Assembly: GCA_017430535.1 (NCBI GenBank)
Contig: JAFRMR010000007.1
Span: forward strand, 1 to 61,816
Source of the DNA: Clostridia bacterium
Lineage (GTDB): Bacteria > Bacillota > Clostridia > Oscillospirales > Acutalibacteraceae
DNA: 61,816 bases
Direction of reading: 5' to 3'
Each line of letters begins with the position of its first letter. Position 1 is the stretch's first letter. A program made the translations under genes and the position numbers. This document shows, one piece after another, positions 1-7,975 of this stretch. Below the pieces are notes generated by a model. The model did no database searches, had not been told where the DNA came from, and saw only the letters and a list, made by a program, of their open reading frames with translations.

Positions 1-144
1 CAATAATTAATAGTTATTGTAAGATAGCTTTTGAGTGATCTATTTTCTCTTTGCATAGAAATCTAGAGGTTTTCAACACAGATATAATTGCTTCGTAAAG
101 CAACCTTAAAACTAAAAAACATTAATTAGAAGGAGGCTTGTATT

Positions 145-267
145 ATGAAAAGTGACACAAGATGCGCTTGTTGTAGAACTCCGTGCCAAGGATACAAAGG
201 ACCTGACGGAAAAATATACTGTGCAGATTGTTACAAAAAGATATTTGGCAAATGGCCTTGGGAATAA
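145..267 (+). CDS. Small Cys-rich zinc-finger-like peptide (40 aa)
   Basis: A 40-residue reading frame with a strong AGGAGG ribosome site at 131-136, eight bases before the ATG. It holds six cysteines: a CxCC cluster near residue 7, another Cys at 14, and CADC near residues 26-29. The spacing resembles half of a treble-clef or LIM-like zinc ribbon, so metal binding is inferred. The chain ends in a Trp/Pro-rich tail (KWPWE). The family is not recognised. The good ribosome site and Cys pattern argue that the gene is real. The YfbU-family gene follows 57 bases later on the same strand. Confidence 0.55.
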   Translation: MKSDTRCACCRTPCQGYKGPDGKIYCADCYKKIFGKWPWE

Positions 268-324
268 TAATGACGATAGTATTAATATGTATTGACAACA
301 ACTTTAAAAAGAAAGGAAAGTAAA

Positions 325-831
325 ATGGATATTACACTTACACCTTATCAAAGATTAAATCTTTACAACCAATACACTATTTTGGAACAATTAGCGCTTA
401 TTCGAAATGATGAGTCAGAAGCAAAGTATTATTCCAAACTTGCTAAAATTGCATTTGAAGGTTATTCTCATGAATACTATGAGATTACTGACATTATTCA
501 AGAAGAGTTCTCCTATACTAATGCAGATTTTGTTTGGAATGTACTAGACATGTATTCTTGCATTTATTATTCATATAATGGAATTGACAACTCCCAAATA
601 TCCTTTGAAAGTATAAAATTTAGAGGCTTTGACGGAAACAATGAAGCAGAGTTAAGAGCTTATTGTAGCTTTATCGTTAATGAATTAGATAGGTATACTG
701 AGTTTAAAGGAGGAGATTTCAATTCTCATGCGCCGAGTGTTCATAAATATTCAATAATGTTGCAAAAATGGAATGAAATGGGAAAGCCATGCAATTTGAG
801 CGAAAAGCAAATAATGGATCTTTTTAAATAA
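325..831 (+). CDS. YfbU family protein
   Basis: The 168-residue product matches the YfbU family along its whole length: an N-terminal RLNLYNQYTILEQL segment, a central VLDMYSCIYYSY helix followed by IKFRGFDGNNEAE, and a C-terminal YSIMLQKWNEMGKP stretch. These line up with QRLILSNQY, IMEMYHAL, FLGFD and WEKYQRML of the enterobacterial protein. The molecular role of YfbU is not settled; the E. coli protein has been linked to cell death. The start is set at the ATG preceded by GAAAGGAAAG, because an earlier in-frame start would add residues the family lacks. It lies in AT-rich accessory DNA next to a decayed transposase, so it may have been acquired laterally. Confidence 0.8.
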   Translation: MDITLTPYQRLNLYNQYTILEQLALIRNDESEAKYYSKLAKIAFEGYSHEYYEITDIIQEEFSYTNADFVWNVLDMYSCIYYSYNGIDNSQISFESIKFRGFDGNNEAELRAYCSFIVNELDRYTEFKGGDFNSHAPSVHKYSIMLQKWNEMGKPCNLSEKQIMDLFK

Positions 832-906
832 AATACAATCTCAAAAAACAAATTATCCTATTATTATTGGTGGCTCTCAATTATTTCATACCCATTAAAG
901 TCTGTG

Positions 907-943
907 ATATACAATATACATATATACATATATACATACTTGT
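907..943. repeat. Short AT-rich TATACATA repeat
   Basis: A run of overlapping ATACATAT units lies in the intergenic region between the YfbU gene and the transposase remnant. It is low-complexity sequence. Nothing else was seen in 832-960. Confidence 0.5.
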
Positions 944-961
944 TTCACCTTTATTGCGGAA

Positions 962-1324
962 AATGTGGTTATAATAACTGCCTTTGAGACATTCAATGCA
1001 TCGCAAAGCAGAGATTCACTGTAATCTGATTTTAAGCGCTTTAATAACTTCATATCTGTTACGCAGAGGAGCTGAAACCGGACAAGGAGATTTTTTCAGG
1101 ATTTCAATAGTCTTTTCTTGTCTGTCACATTTCGATTTCAAAAAGTGATAGTCGCGAAGATTCAGATTTGCTTTTGAAGTGAAATAATTTTTCTCCGATT
1201 CAATCCATGAGTAAAGAGTGCTCCTTGAAACTCCGGTTTCAACAGAAATATCGGATATGGATTGCCCATCTAAATATTTTCCGACGATTTCAGTTTTAAA
1301 TTGTTTGGAATAATGTTTGTTCAT
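962..1324 (-). pseudogene. IS3-family transposase remnant (OrfA plus start of OrfB)
   Basis: The minus strand encodes an IS3/IS150-type OrfA start: MNKHYSKQFKTEIVGKYL, then a helix-turn-helix with SISDISVETGVSRSTLYSW, then a basic coiled segment. GGAGG lies eight bases before this ATG. The frame ends at a TGA at 1016-1018. Homology continues in other frames: SESLLCDALNVSK in one and YYNHI at 962-976 in another. These correspond to the start of OrfB (..LCKALNVSRSTYYNHI). Two frame changes within about 50 bases and loss of the whole DDE domain show a dead fragment. Programmed frameshifting explains at most one of them. No terminal inverted repeats were found. Confidence 0.8.
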
Positions 1325-1427
1325 TTTTGATGCCTCCATTTTTATTTGGAGTGTATTATACTAGATTCTTCCTTGAATAATAAAGCTTTTATTAAAGTTG
1401 CACTTTTGCACAGTAAACACAAAACAA

Positions 1428-1480
1428 CATAACTCGAACATTCTCCCTATCGGAAATACGTTCGGGTTATGTTTCTTTTT
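1428..1480 (+). terminator. Hairpin terminator (CATAACTCGAAC stem)
   Basis: Arms at 1428-1439 and 1460-1471 pair as CATAACTCGAAC with GTTCGGGTTATG (one G-T), and GTTTCTTTTT follows. No plus-strand gene lies immediately upstream, so it may belong to lost sequence. Confidence 0.55.
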
Positions 1481-1545
1481 ATCCGATTAATTATGATTTA
1501 AAAGCCCTGTAAATAATTGATTTTAAATGCTTCCCGATAAATATC

Positions 1546-1827
1546 TTGCTATATAAAACTGTATATATATTACTTGCCCCAACCGTAGCTTTTATGCCGC
1601 GGCTGGGGCTTTTTTTGTTTTATTCAGAGTCCGTTATAAGGGATTACAAAGAAATCAGAGATGAGGGACGCGGCGTAATTCTCTTCCATTATCCGATTCC
1701 ATTTCATAAGCTGGCATATAAATGCGGCTTTGCAAGTCCAATGAATCTTGCTTACTTTAGAAGAAAAAGGAATAAACTTTCTTTAGGATTCGTTCCCGGC
1801 GGTGGAGAATACAAAACCACTGTATGA
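1546..1827 (+). other. Unrecognised open frame, probably not a gene as drawn
   Basis: A 93-codon open frame without a clear ribosome site. Its first third runs straight through a strong terminator hairpin at 1576-1616, so the complete frame is unlikely to be translated. The rest (RDYKEIRDEGRGVILFHY onward) matches nothing I recognise. It could be a leftover fragment of a larger gene. The stretch 1340-1902 otherwise holds only the two terminator-like hairpins. Confidence 0.2.
1576..1616 (+). terminator. Strong rho-independent terminator
   Basis: GCCCCAACCG at 1576-1585 pairs with CGGCTGGGGC at 1600-1609 (one mismatch), followed by seven T. It has textbook shape, yet no clear plus-strand gene ends just before it. 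Confidence 0.7.
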
Positions 1828-1902
1828 TAAAATAAAGTGACTGAAAAAAATGTATTCTTATCTACTTTAATTTATGTTAAACTATTAACTGGAGGGATAA
1901 AA

Positions 1903-2490
1903 ATGAAAATTCAAGATAAAATAAAAATCGCGCTTCTTATGCTTGTGGCTACCGGTTCAAGCGCAGTGGTTTGGGTTAAATCATTCACTGATTCAAAGGC
2001 AAAACTGCCCGGACTTCAAGCACTTATCTTTACGGCAATAATGTTCTCGCTTGTTTGGGTTGTTCTCGGAATGCCCGGCAAGTCAAAAAAAAGAAGTTTA
2101 GGAGAAATAATTGATTATCTTCGGCAGAACGGATATAAGGAAATCCCGATAAACAAAGATACATTACTCGGAATGAATTATCCAAACAGCAATAAGGTAG
2201 TGTTAAAGGATGATACTGAAATAGCATTTTTATCATACAACTCTCCATCAGTTGCAACCGATAATTATAATTTTGCTAGAAATAACTTGCAAAATAAAAC
2301 AGAAATAAAATACTCACACACCAAGTCAAAAGGACAATACTTGGAATATGCTGCCAAATATGAAGAGAAGTATGAAATAGTGTGTGTAACCGCAAACACA
2401 GTGATACATATAATTACAAGCGAAACGGAAGAGAAGCAAATAAATAAGTTTTTGAAAATGTTCAGTTCAATAAAAAATATAAAGGGATGA
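1903..2490 (+). CDS. Two-span membrane protein, relative of the next two genes
   Basis: A 195-residue protein. The start is the ATG after GGAGGGATAAAA; upstream in-frame codons lack a ribosome site. Two hydrophobic segments lie near residues 10-27 and 38-55, followed by a basic stretch (KSKKRS) and a soluble domain of about 130 residues. The soluble part begins IIDYLRQNGY and ends EKQINKFLKMF. The two downstream proteins show the same plan: membrane span, a helix ending in HGY, a beta-rich middle with many Tyr/Asn, and a terminal EE.I..IL..MDYL helix. I infer a shared but diverged domain. The function is unknown. Confidence 0.6.
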   Translation: MKIQDKIKIALLMLVATGSSAVVWVKSFTDSKAKLPGLQALIFTAIMFSLVWVVLGMPGKSKKRSLGEIIDYLRQNGYKEIPINKDTLLGMNYPNSNKVVLKDDTEIAFLSYNSPSVATDNYNFARNNLQNKTEIKYSHTKSKGQYLEYAAKYEEKYEIVCVTANTVIHIITSETEEKQINKFLKMFSSIKNIKG

Positions 2491-2635
2491 TTAGATGTTA
2501 GCTATAAAAACAGCTATAACTAAAATTATTGTCTTTCTGGCAAATAATACTGCTTCTCTGCGGAGTCGGTCTTTTCTTCCTTCCGTTTTGGGTTTAATAC
2601 TAACCTGAAATTAACAGAATAAGGAGGAAAAACAA

Positions 2636-3217
2636 ATGTTATCAAAAAATCTTTCCGGTGCACGCTATCCAGAATGGAGAAAAGAAAGTCCGGCTAAGAT
2701 GGCAATTAAACTAATTGCAGTATTGGGTGTGTTTGTTCTGATAATCTATTGCATGCTTAAGATTCTTATTGTGAACAAAGAGCCGTTAAAAGCTGATAAA
2801 GTTGCAGAAATTATATCGTTACATGGATACACGCCTCAAGAAACAACAGAAATATACTACAACAGCAAGCCTGATTCAAGGAAAGTTCTTGAACATTGCA
2901 TTGCGTTTCAAAGCGAAGATATTCATTTTGAGTTTTTTGTCTTAAACAATAGAAATAGCGCTTTAGATATTTATGGTCAGTTATACAGCACTATTACGTT
3001 GGAGCTTGACGCTAATCATAAAATTGAAACAAGCAGTAGCGCTGGTAATTATAGCACATATTCTCTAGATTCATTTGGTAAATACAATGCTGTAACATGG
3101 GTTGATACTACAGTAGTATATGCGTATTGTGATTTTGAGAATAAAGAAGAAATTATATCTATCCTTGATGACATGGATTACCTGAAAGGTAAGACGCTAT
3201 TCAGCGCCAACAAATAA
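2636..3217 (+). CDS. Single-span membrane protein, tandem paralog copy 1
   Basis: A 193-residue protein preceded by AAGGAGGAAAAACAA. A short cytoplasmic N-terminus (RYPEWRKESPAK) leads into one membrane span near residues 21-44, then a soluble domain of about 145 residues that is probably outside the membrane. The domain contains LDAN/HKIETSSSAGNY and an AVTWVDTTVVYAYCD strand. The family is not recognised. The copy at 3667-4248 is almost identical at both ends, at protein and DNA level, but differs through the middle (about residues 55-110). Confidence 0.7.
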   Translation: MLSKNLSGARYPEWRKESPAKMAIKLIAVLGVFVLIIYCMLKILIVNKEPLKADKVAEIISLHGYTPQETTEIYYNSKPDSRKVLEHCIAFQSEDIHFEFFVLNNRNSALDIYGQLYSTITLELDANHKIETSSSAGNYSTYSLDSFGKYNAVTWVDTTVVYAYCDFENKEEIISILDDMDYLKGKTLFSANK

Positions 3218-3666
3218 CTAAAATATAATATTATTGTAAAGAACGAGCGGAGCAGCTCTGTGGATTAGAACCCACATCCGAAAAACTACCAAGCACTGTA
3301 ACGAGTCGGATTGAGTTCAATAGTTTTACCTATGTCTCAGTTCGAAGTTGCGGTGCTCTTTTACTTCATATAAAAGAAGCTGCTTTTGGTTAGAAAAAAA
3401 CATGAAAGTTGAAAGATGTTTCAACAATATAAGATAAACATTTGCAGATAACATTTTTTGTAAGTGCTCCCACAGCACACAAGACAGCAGGATAATTTTT
3501 CAAAAAAGTGTTGACAAACACAAATGATTATGTAGAGAATAAGAACTGATAAGCAATGCTTAGTTTGATAATAAAACCAACAAATAATGGATTAATAACC
3601 AATACGACTTAGGGAAACGCTGAATAAAACAAGTATTCGTTGTCACTCAAAAAACGGAGAAAACAA
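3218..3666. other. Intergenic region between the paralogs
   Basis: About 450 bases separate the two paralogs. The first 25 bases after the stop resemble the flank after copy 2 (4249-4272), so the duplication reaches past the stop codon. At 3240-3360 several short complementary segments occur, for example TGTGG/CCACA around GATTAGAA. A TTGACA at 3511-3516 could be a -35 element for copy 2, with only a weak -10 (TAGAGA) 16 bases on. No gene was seen. Confidence 0.35.
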
Positions 3667-4248
3667 ATGGTATCAAAAAACATTTCACATGCACGCTATC
3701 CTGAATGGAGAAAAGAAAGTCCGGCTAAGATGGCAATTAAACTAATTGCAGTATTGGGTGTGTTTGTTCTGATAATCTATTGCATACTCAAGATTCTTAT
3801 TGTGAACAAAGAACCTTTAACTGCTGATAAAGTCGCAGGAATAATATCGTTACACGGATATGAAGCAGAAGATATTACGAAACAGTACTATGAAATGGAT
3901 GAGGGTTTTAAAACAACATTAGACAAATGTGTTGCATTTCAAAAGGGTGATATTCATTTTGAATTCTTTGTGTTTAAAGATAGAAACGGCGCATTGGATT
4001 TATATGGTCAAGCATATAATAAGATAACCATGGAATATGATGCTATTCATAAAATAGAATCAAGCAGCAGTGCAGGAAACTATCGAACATATTCTCTGGA
4101 TTCGATGGGTAAATATAATGCTGTAACATGGGTTGATACTACAGTAGTATATGCGTATTGTGATTCTGAGAATAAAGAAGAAATCATATCCATCCTTGAC
4201 GAAATGGACTATTTGAAAGGTAAAACGCTATTCAGCGCCAACAAATAA
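3667..4248 (+). CDS. Single-span membrane protein, tandem paralog copy 2
   Basis: A 193-residue protein, the same length as copy 1. The start is chosen at the ATG giving MVSKN, which aligns with MLSKN of copy 1; an in-frame start nine codons earlier has no counterpart there. The membrane span near residues 21-44 and the C-terminal 60 residues are nearly identical to copy 1, while the middle (GYEAEDITKQYYEMDE region) has diverged strongly. Uneven divergence suggests selection on the exposed middle, or gene conversion that keeps the ends alike. The function is unknown. Confidence 0.7.
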   Translation: MVSKNISHARYPEWRKESPAKMAIKLIAVLGVFVLIIYCILKILIVNKEPLTADKVAGIISLHGYEAEDITKQYYEMDEGFKTTLDKCVAFQKGDIHFEFFVFKDRNGALDLYGQAYNKITMEYDAIHKIESSSSAGNYRTYSLDSMGKYNAVTWVDTTVVYAYCDSENKEEIISILDEMDYLKGKTLFSANK

Positions 4249-4273
4249 CCAAAATTTAATAATATTGTATGAT

Positions 4274-4306
4274 AAGAGCAGGTCAGAAGACCTGCTCTTT
4301 TGCTTT
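4274..4306. terminator. Bidirectional terminator
   Basis: AAGAGCAGGTC at 4274-4284 pairs perfectly with GACCTGCTCTT at 4289-4299 around an AGAA loop, with a T-rich tail. It lies between convergent genes and probably serves both the paralog on the left and the minus-strand sugar operon on the right. Confidence 0.85.
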
Positions 4307-4319
4307 ATATTATTTTGAT

Positions 4320-5123
4320 TTAATCCATCCATCTTAATATTCTGTTTGTGTCTGAAAAATCTCCGGTTATAACATCGGCACCGGCTATGATAAGCCTGTT
4401 GCGTTTTACGGGATTTACTCCGCATCTTTTTTCTTCATCGGTTGCGGCACCCAGTGCAAATGCGCCGTATTGTTTGCCCAGAGCAATTTCAACTTTTCCG
4501 TCGCCGATAACAAGAAGTTCTCTGCCTGAAAAATGTTTTTCGGAAAAAAGTTTTTTCAGCACAGCTTCTTTTGAGCAGAGGGCTTTTCTTTCCGGCGCAC
4601 CGCAAATTTCATCAAAGAAACCGGCAACTCCCAGAAGCTCCGCTTCAAGCTTTACATCACAGTGATCTGTGCCGCTGGCAAGGTAAAGCGCAATGCCTTT
4701 GTTTTTTAATTCTTTAAGAAAATCAACTGCGCCGGCTATTGTGTATTCCGAAGGATCCGATTTACCCTTTTCTATTGCTTCCTTTTTAATTTCAACGCTT
4801 TCCATAAGCCGGCGGTTATATTCATCTTTATAGTACCAGGCATCGTGAAAAACTCCGGTAAGCTTTTCCGCTTTTTCAGAAAGCCACTGCATCTGATATA
4901 CAGTCTGTATGCCTGTTGATTCGTCAATATACCTGCTTACCTCATCAATAAGCGCTTTATCGGGTTCCTTGCCGGGCGAAAGGTATTCAAGCATCATGGG
5001 ACCCATAACCTTTTCCCACCCGCAGCGAAGGGTTGAGATTGTACCGTCAAAATCAAAAACCGCAGCCTTTATTTTGCCGCCCGGCAAAGCTTTGCCGTTT
5101 ATTATTTCAAATACATTATCCAT
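4320..5123 (-). CDS. HAD-superfamily phosphatase
   Basis: A 267-residue HAD hydrolase. Motif I is FDFDGT with Asp24 (nucleophile) and Asp26. Motif II is LYLASGTD near residue 150. The motif IV region is VIGDGKVEI near residue 208, where a Glu stands in for the usual last acid. A helical cap of about 100 residues lies between motifs I and II. The gene is the last of a three-gene minus-strand operon and starts seven bases after the kinase stop. In this setting the likely substrate is a phosphorylated sugar made by the isomerase and kinase nearby. It is not of the GmhB type, so the exact substrate is unknown. Confidence 0.75.
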   Translation of the reverse strand: MDNVFEIINGKALPGGKIKAAVFDFDGTISTLRCGWEKVMGPMMLEYLSPGKEPDKALIDEVSRYIDESTGIQTVYQMQWLSEKAEKLTGVFHDAWYYKDEYNRRLMESVEIKKEAIEKGKSDPSEYTIAGAVDFLKELKNKGIALYLASGTDHCDVKLEAELLGVAGFFDEICGAPERKALCSKEAVLKKLFSEKHFSGRELLVIGDGKVEIALGKQYGAFALGAATDEEKRCGVNPVKRNRLIIAGADVITGDFSDTNRILRWMD

Positions 5124-5129
5124 AAATAA

Positions 5130-6110
5130 CTACCTTACAGCCGCTCTCAATTCCTCAGGGGATGCCGTGCCGGTGGTTCCGATTTTCTTAACGGTAATTG
5201 ATGAGGCAAGGTTTGCAAACTCCAGTGCTTTTTCTCCCGGTATTCCCGTTGCATAGGAAGCGCAGAAGGCTGAAATAAATGTATCTCCGGCGCCTACAAT
5301 ATCTAAAGGCGGGTTTACCTTGAAGGCAGGAACCGAAACCGCTTTGCCGTCTCTGCACCATACTGAGCCGTTTTCGCCTGCGGTGATTATTGCCGGGGCG
5401 CTGTTTCTTTGGGAGAAAACTCTTGCGGCTTCTTCAATATTTATTTCCGGCGTGTTCAAAGCGGCAGCTGCCTCTCTTTCGTTTGGCTTTACAATTACAT
5501 TTCTGAACTGATTTATGTGGCTGTGGCTGTCGGAAACCACAGGCATTTTTTTGCCGATTTCATTGAGCTTTTCAATTACGGCAGGTGATACCGCTCCGAA
5601 AAGCGTTTGATCGCAAACGGCTATAATATCAGCCTCGGCAGCCGTTTTTTCAAGCGCATCAATTACCTTATCTTCCGTTTCTTTTGAGGGATAAGATCTG
5701 TTTTCAAAATCAAGCCGCGGGTCTTCATATATTACATCGGAAATACCATGACGCATAGGTTTAACATAGCAGGGTGTAACGCGGGCTTTATCTGTTATTA
5801 TGTATGAGCAGTCTGCTCCTATTTTCTGAAGGCATTTGCTCACAATTGCTCCCCGCCAGTCATCACCCAGAACCGATACGGGTATAACTCTTTTTACACC
5901 CACAGCCGCAAGATTTGAAACAACATTTCCGCCGCCGCCCAAAGAATAAGTTTCTTTAACAACCGGCAGAGGGTAGTGGGGCGTTTCGTTTGAAAGCACG
6001 CTCAGCTTCATATCGGCGTGCCAGTATGCGTCAAGGCAGATATCTCCGATCATACCCACAGTAACATTTTTTATATTATTCAGTATTTCATTAAGCTCGG
6101 TTAAGTTCAT
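5130..6110 (-). CDS. PfkB-family sugar kinase, HldE kinase-domain-like
   Basis: A 326-residue ribokinase/PfkB-fold kinase. Visible marks are GMIGDICLDAYWHAD at the start, the GGGGNVVSNLAAVG substrate/glycine segment near residue 58, VKPNEREA, and the catalytic GAGDTFISAF anion-hole motif near residue 275. The N-terminal DICLD..W pattern and overall length fit the kinase half of HldE (heptose-7-phosphate 1-kinase) better than fructokinases. There is no nucleotidyltransferase half and none nearby. The gene is in tight operon with a HAD phosphatase and an unrecognised enzyme, and opposite a GmhA-like isomerase. A role in phosphorylating a heptose or similar sugar phosphate is inferred. Confidence 0.75.
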   Translation of the reverse strand: MNLTELNEILNNIKNVTVGMIGDICLDAYWHADMKLSVLSNETPHYPLPVVKETYSLGGGGNVVSNLAAVGVKRVIPVSVLGDDWRGAIVSKCLQKIGADCSYIITDKARVTPCYVKPMRHGISDVIYEDPRLDFENRSYPSKETEDKVIDALEKTAAEADIIAVCDQTLFGAVSPAVIEKLNEIGKKMPVVSDSHSHINQFRNVIVKPNEREAAAALNTPEINIEEAARVFSQRNSAPAIITAGENGSVWCRDGKAVSVPAFKVNPPLDIVGAGDTFISAFCASYATGIPGEKALEFANLASSITVKKIGTTGTASPEELRAAVR

Positions 6111-6112
6111 TT

Positions 6113-7081
6113 TTATTCCTCCGGAGTGTTGAGCCCGCGCCAGAGCGAGGGGATTGTTTCCAAATGGTTGCCGCAGATATAAAGCCCCGTTCCGCCCAGT
6201 GATACGGGGCGGTTTATTATATTCTTTCTGGGTCTGTAATAATATTCGTATTCATCTTTGCTCACATCGCTCTTGTAATCGCCCAGAGGGATAATATCAA
6301 AGTTCGCCGTGGTAATATTCTTAAGCATATAGCCCTGATTTCTTGCAATTGAAAGAGCTTTGAGAAAAACCTCTGCGCCGGTTACCGCCGAGCCTATGTT
6401 CAGGTGTACTCCCGCAGGGTCAAGAGTGGTTATTGATTTGCAGAAGTAAGCAAAATCTGTCCCGCTTGTTTTGCCTATGGCGGTAAAATCCGCCTTGGGG
6501 TGCTGGTGAATTATATCCGTGCCAATAGTTACATGGTATGTTACGGGTATGCCCGCTTTATAAGCGCGGTAGAACACACAGTCATCACGGTTGGGGAAAC
6601 GCTCCGGGTGTCTGTCAACATATTCCGCAAGGCTCTGGCCGTAGCCGTAATTTTTGCCTGCGCCCTCGGTTATTGCCGCGTTCATCCATCCGCCTGTTTC
6701 CTCCCACATTCCGAAGGAACCGTCCTCAATGGCGGTGGGCACATGTTCGCTGGTTCCGCCCAGGCAGGCAAGCTCAAAATCGTGGATGGAACCTGCGCCG
6801 TTTGAGGCAAAATGGGTAATATATCCTTCTTCCGCAAGCTTTATCAGATAGCGTGAAAGCCCGCATTTTATTACATGAGCTCCGTAAAAGCAGGTAACTC
6901 CGCAGCCGGCATCCCTTGCTTTTTTGATATTCTTTATCAGTATGCTCATTTCTTCGCTTTCGTAAAGATTATCTTTGCTTAAATCCGGAGTTCTCAGGTT
7001 CTCGGCCGTAACAAGGTTGTGGCGGCCCCGGGCAGAGAATGTTTTTGTTTTTGTGAAATAAATTTTTTCAGGTGTAAACAT
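6113..7081 (-). CDS. Conserved enzyme of unknown function in sugar-phosphate cluster
   Basis: A 322-residue protein with enzyme-like character: FYGAHVIKCG, THFASNGAGSIHDFE, GSFGMWEETG, YHVTIGTDIIHQHP and GAEVFLKAL segments. The SNGAGSIHDFE stretch resembles a Rossmann nucleotide-binding turn, and the fold may be distantly related to deoxyhypusine synthase. That link is only an impression. The start is the ATG after AGAGG (complement of 7089-7093); a longer frame to 7132 has no ribosome site. Two bases separate its stop from the kinase start. It probably acts on the same sugar as its neighbours. Confidence 0.6.
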   Translation of the reverse strand: MFTPEKIYFTKTKTFSARGRHNLVTAENLRTPDLSKDNLYESEEMSILIKNIKKARDAGCGVTCFYGAHVIKCGLSRYLIKLAEEGYITHFASNGAGSIHDFELACLGGTSEHVPTAIEDGSFGMWEETGGWMNAAITEGAGKNYGYGQSLAEYVDRHPERFPNRDDCVFYRAYKAGIPVTYHVTIGTDIIHQHPKADFTAIGKTSGTDFAYFCKSITTLDPAGVHLNIGSAVTGAEVFLKALSIARNQGYMLKNITTANFDIIPLGDYKSDVSKDEYEYYYRPRKNIINRPVSLGGTGLYICGNHLETIPSLWRGLNTPEE

Positions 7082-7236
7082 ATATATGCCTCTGTATGTT
7101 TTTTTATTATTATATTCCTTTTTATTGCTCAATAAAAGGGGATAAACGCAATTTTTTTATCTTATGGCAATATATAAAGCTATTGTGTTTTCCTCCAAAA
7201 TGAATTATTATTGTATATGTGAAACGGGGGAGTATT

Positions 7237-7869
7237 ATGGATTTTACTGAAAGCTTAAAGAAGTTTATAATCGGATATCCGGCGCTTGAGCCTTGCTGTG
7301 ATGATATAGCTTCCGCCTTTAATGCGCTTAAAAAGTGCTATGAAAACGGCGGTAAAGTTCTTGCCTGCGGCAACGGCGGCTCTGCAGCCGACTGCGAGCA
7401 TATTGTGGGCGAGCTGATGAAAGGCTTTGAATCATACCGCCCTTTGTCGAGCAGAATAAAAGAAAAATTTTCTTCTTTGCCAGATGGAGAGTTTATATCG
7501 GGAAATCTGCAGGGCACACTCTGCGCAATATCTCTTGTGAGTCAGCACGGCCTCATTTCTGCTTTTGCCAATGATGCTGTCCCTGAGCTTGTTTATGCGC
7601 AGCAGGTGCTTGGCTACGGTAAAGAGGGGGATGTGCTTATTGCTCTCAGCACCTCCGGCAGCTCGGCAAATGTTGTTTATGCTGCGGAAACCGCAAAAGC
7701 ATTGGGCTTGACTGTTGTTGCAATTACCGGAAAGAGCGGCGGAAAGCTATCTGAAATAAGCGATGTTACGGTAAAACTGCCGGCGGATAAACCCAAGGAT
7801 GTGCAGGAACTTACCCTTCCTGTTTATCATTTTCTCTGCCTGTCTCTTGAGCAGTTCTTTTTCGGATAA
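7237..7869 (+). CDS. SIS-domain phosphosugar isomerase, GmhA-like
   Basis: A 210-residue SIS-domain protein. LACGNGGSAADCEHI near residue 45 is the phosphate-binding loop of the GmhA group, and ALSTSGSSANVVYAAE near residue 145 is the second SIS motif, followed by AITGKSGGKL. GmhA converts sedoheptulose 7-phosphate to a heptose 7-phosphate. This protein is a little longer than GmhA, with an insert around residues 70-100 (RIKEKFSSLPDGEF). The start is the ATG after GGGGGAG; an in-frame GTG at 7219 is an alternative. It is divergent from the kinase/phosphatase operon and separated by about 155 bases that must hold both promoters. Confidence 0.75.
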   Translation: MDFTESLKKFIIGYPALEPCCDDIASAFNALKKCYENGGKVLACGNGGSAADCEHIVGELMKGFESYRPLSSRIKEKFSSLPDGEFISGNLQGTLCAISLVSQHGLISAFANDAVPELVYAQQVLGYGKEGDVLIALSTSGSSANVVYAAETAKALGLTVVAITGKSGGKLSEISDVTVKLPADKPKDVQELTLPVYHFLCLSLEQFFFG

Positions 7870-7891
7870 AAGATTATATAATTATATATAC

Positions 7892-7926
7892 CCGGCCTTC
7901 CGGTTCAGGATCGGCCGGATTTTTTT
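7892..7926 (+). terminator. Terminator after GmhA-like gene
   Basis: CCGGCC at 7892-7897 pairs with GGCCGG at 7913-7918, followed by a run of T at 7920-7926. Confidence 0.8.
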
Positions 7927-7946
7927 ACCCAAAATTTAATAATCAC

Positions 7947-7975
7947 TTGACAAATGTAGCACAACTGTATATAGT
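7947..7975 (+). promoter_or_regulatory. Sigma-A promoter of the GntR/ABC operon
   Basis: TTGACA at 7947-7952 and TATAGT at 7970-7975 with exactly 17 bases between. The -10 overlaps the palindromic operator at 7972-7989. Confidence 0.8.

Noticed and set aside
3240-3360. tRNA-like T arm (GTGG-loop-CCAC) in the spacer between the paralogs
   Set aside because: No acceptor, D or anticodon stem can be built around it on either strand.
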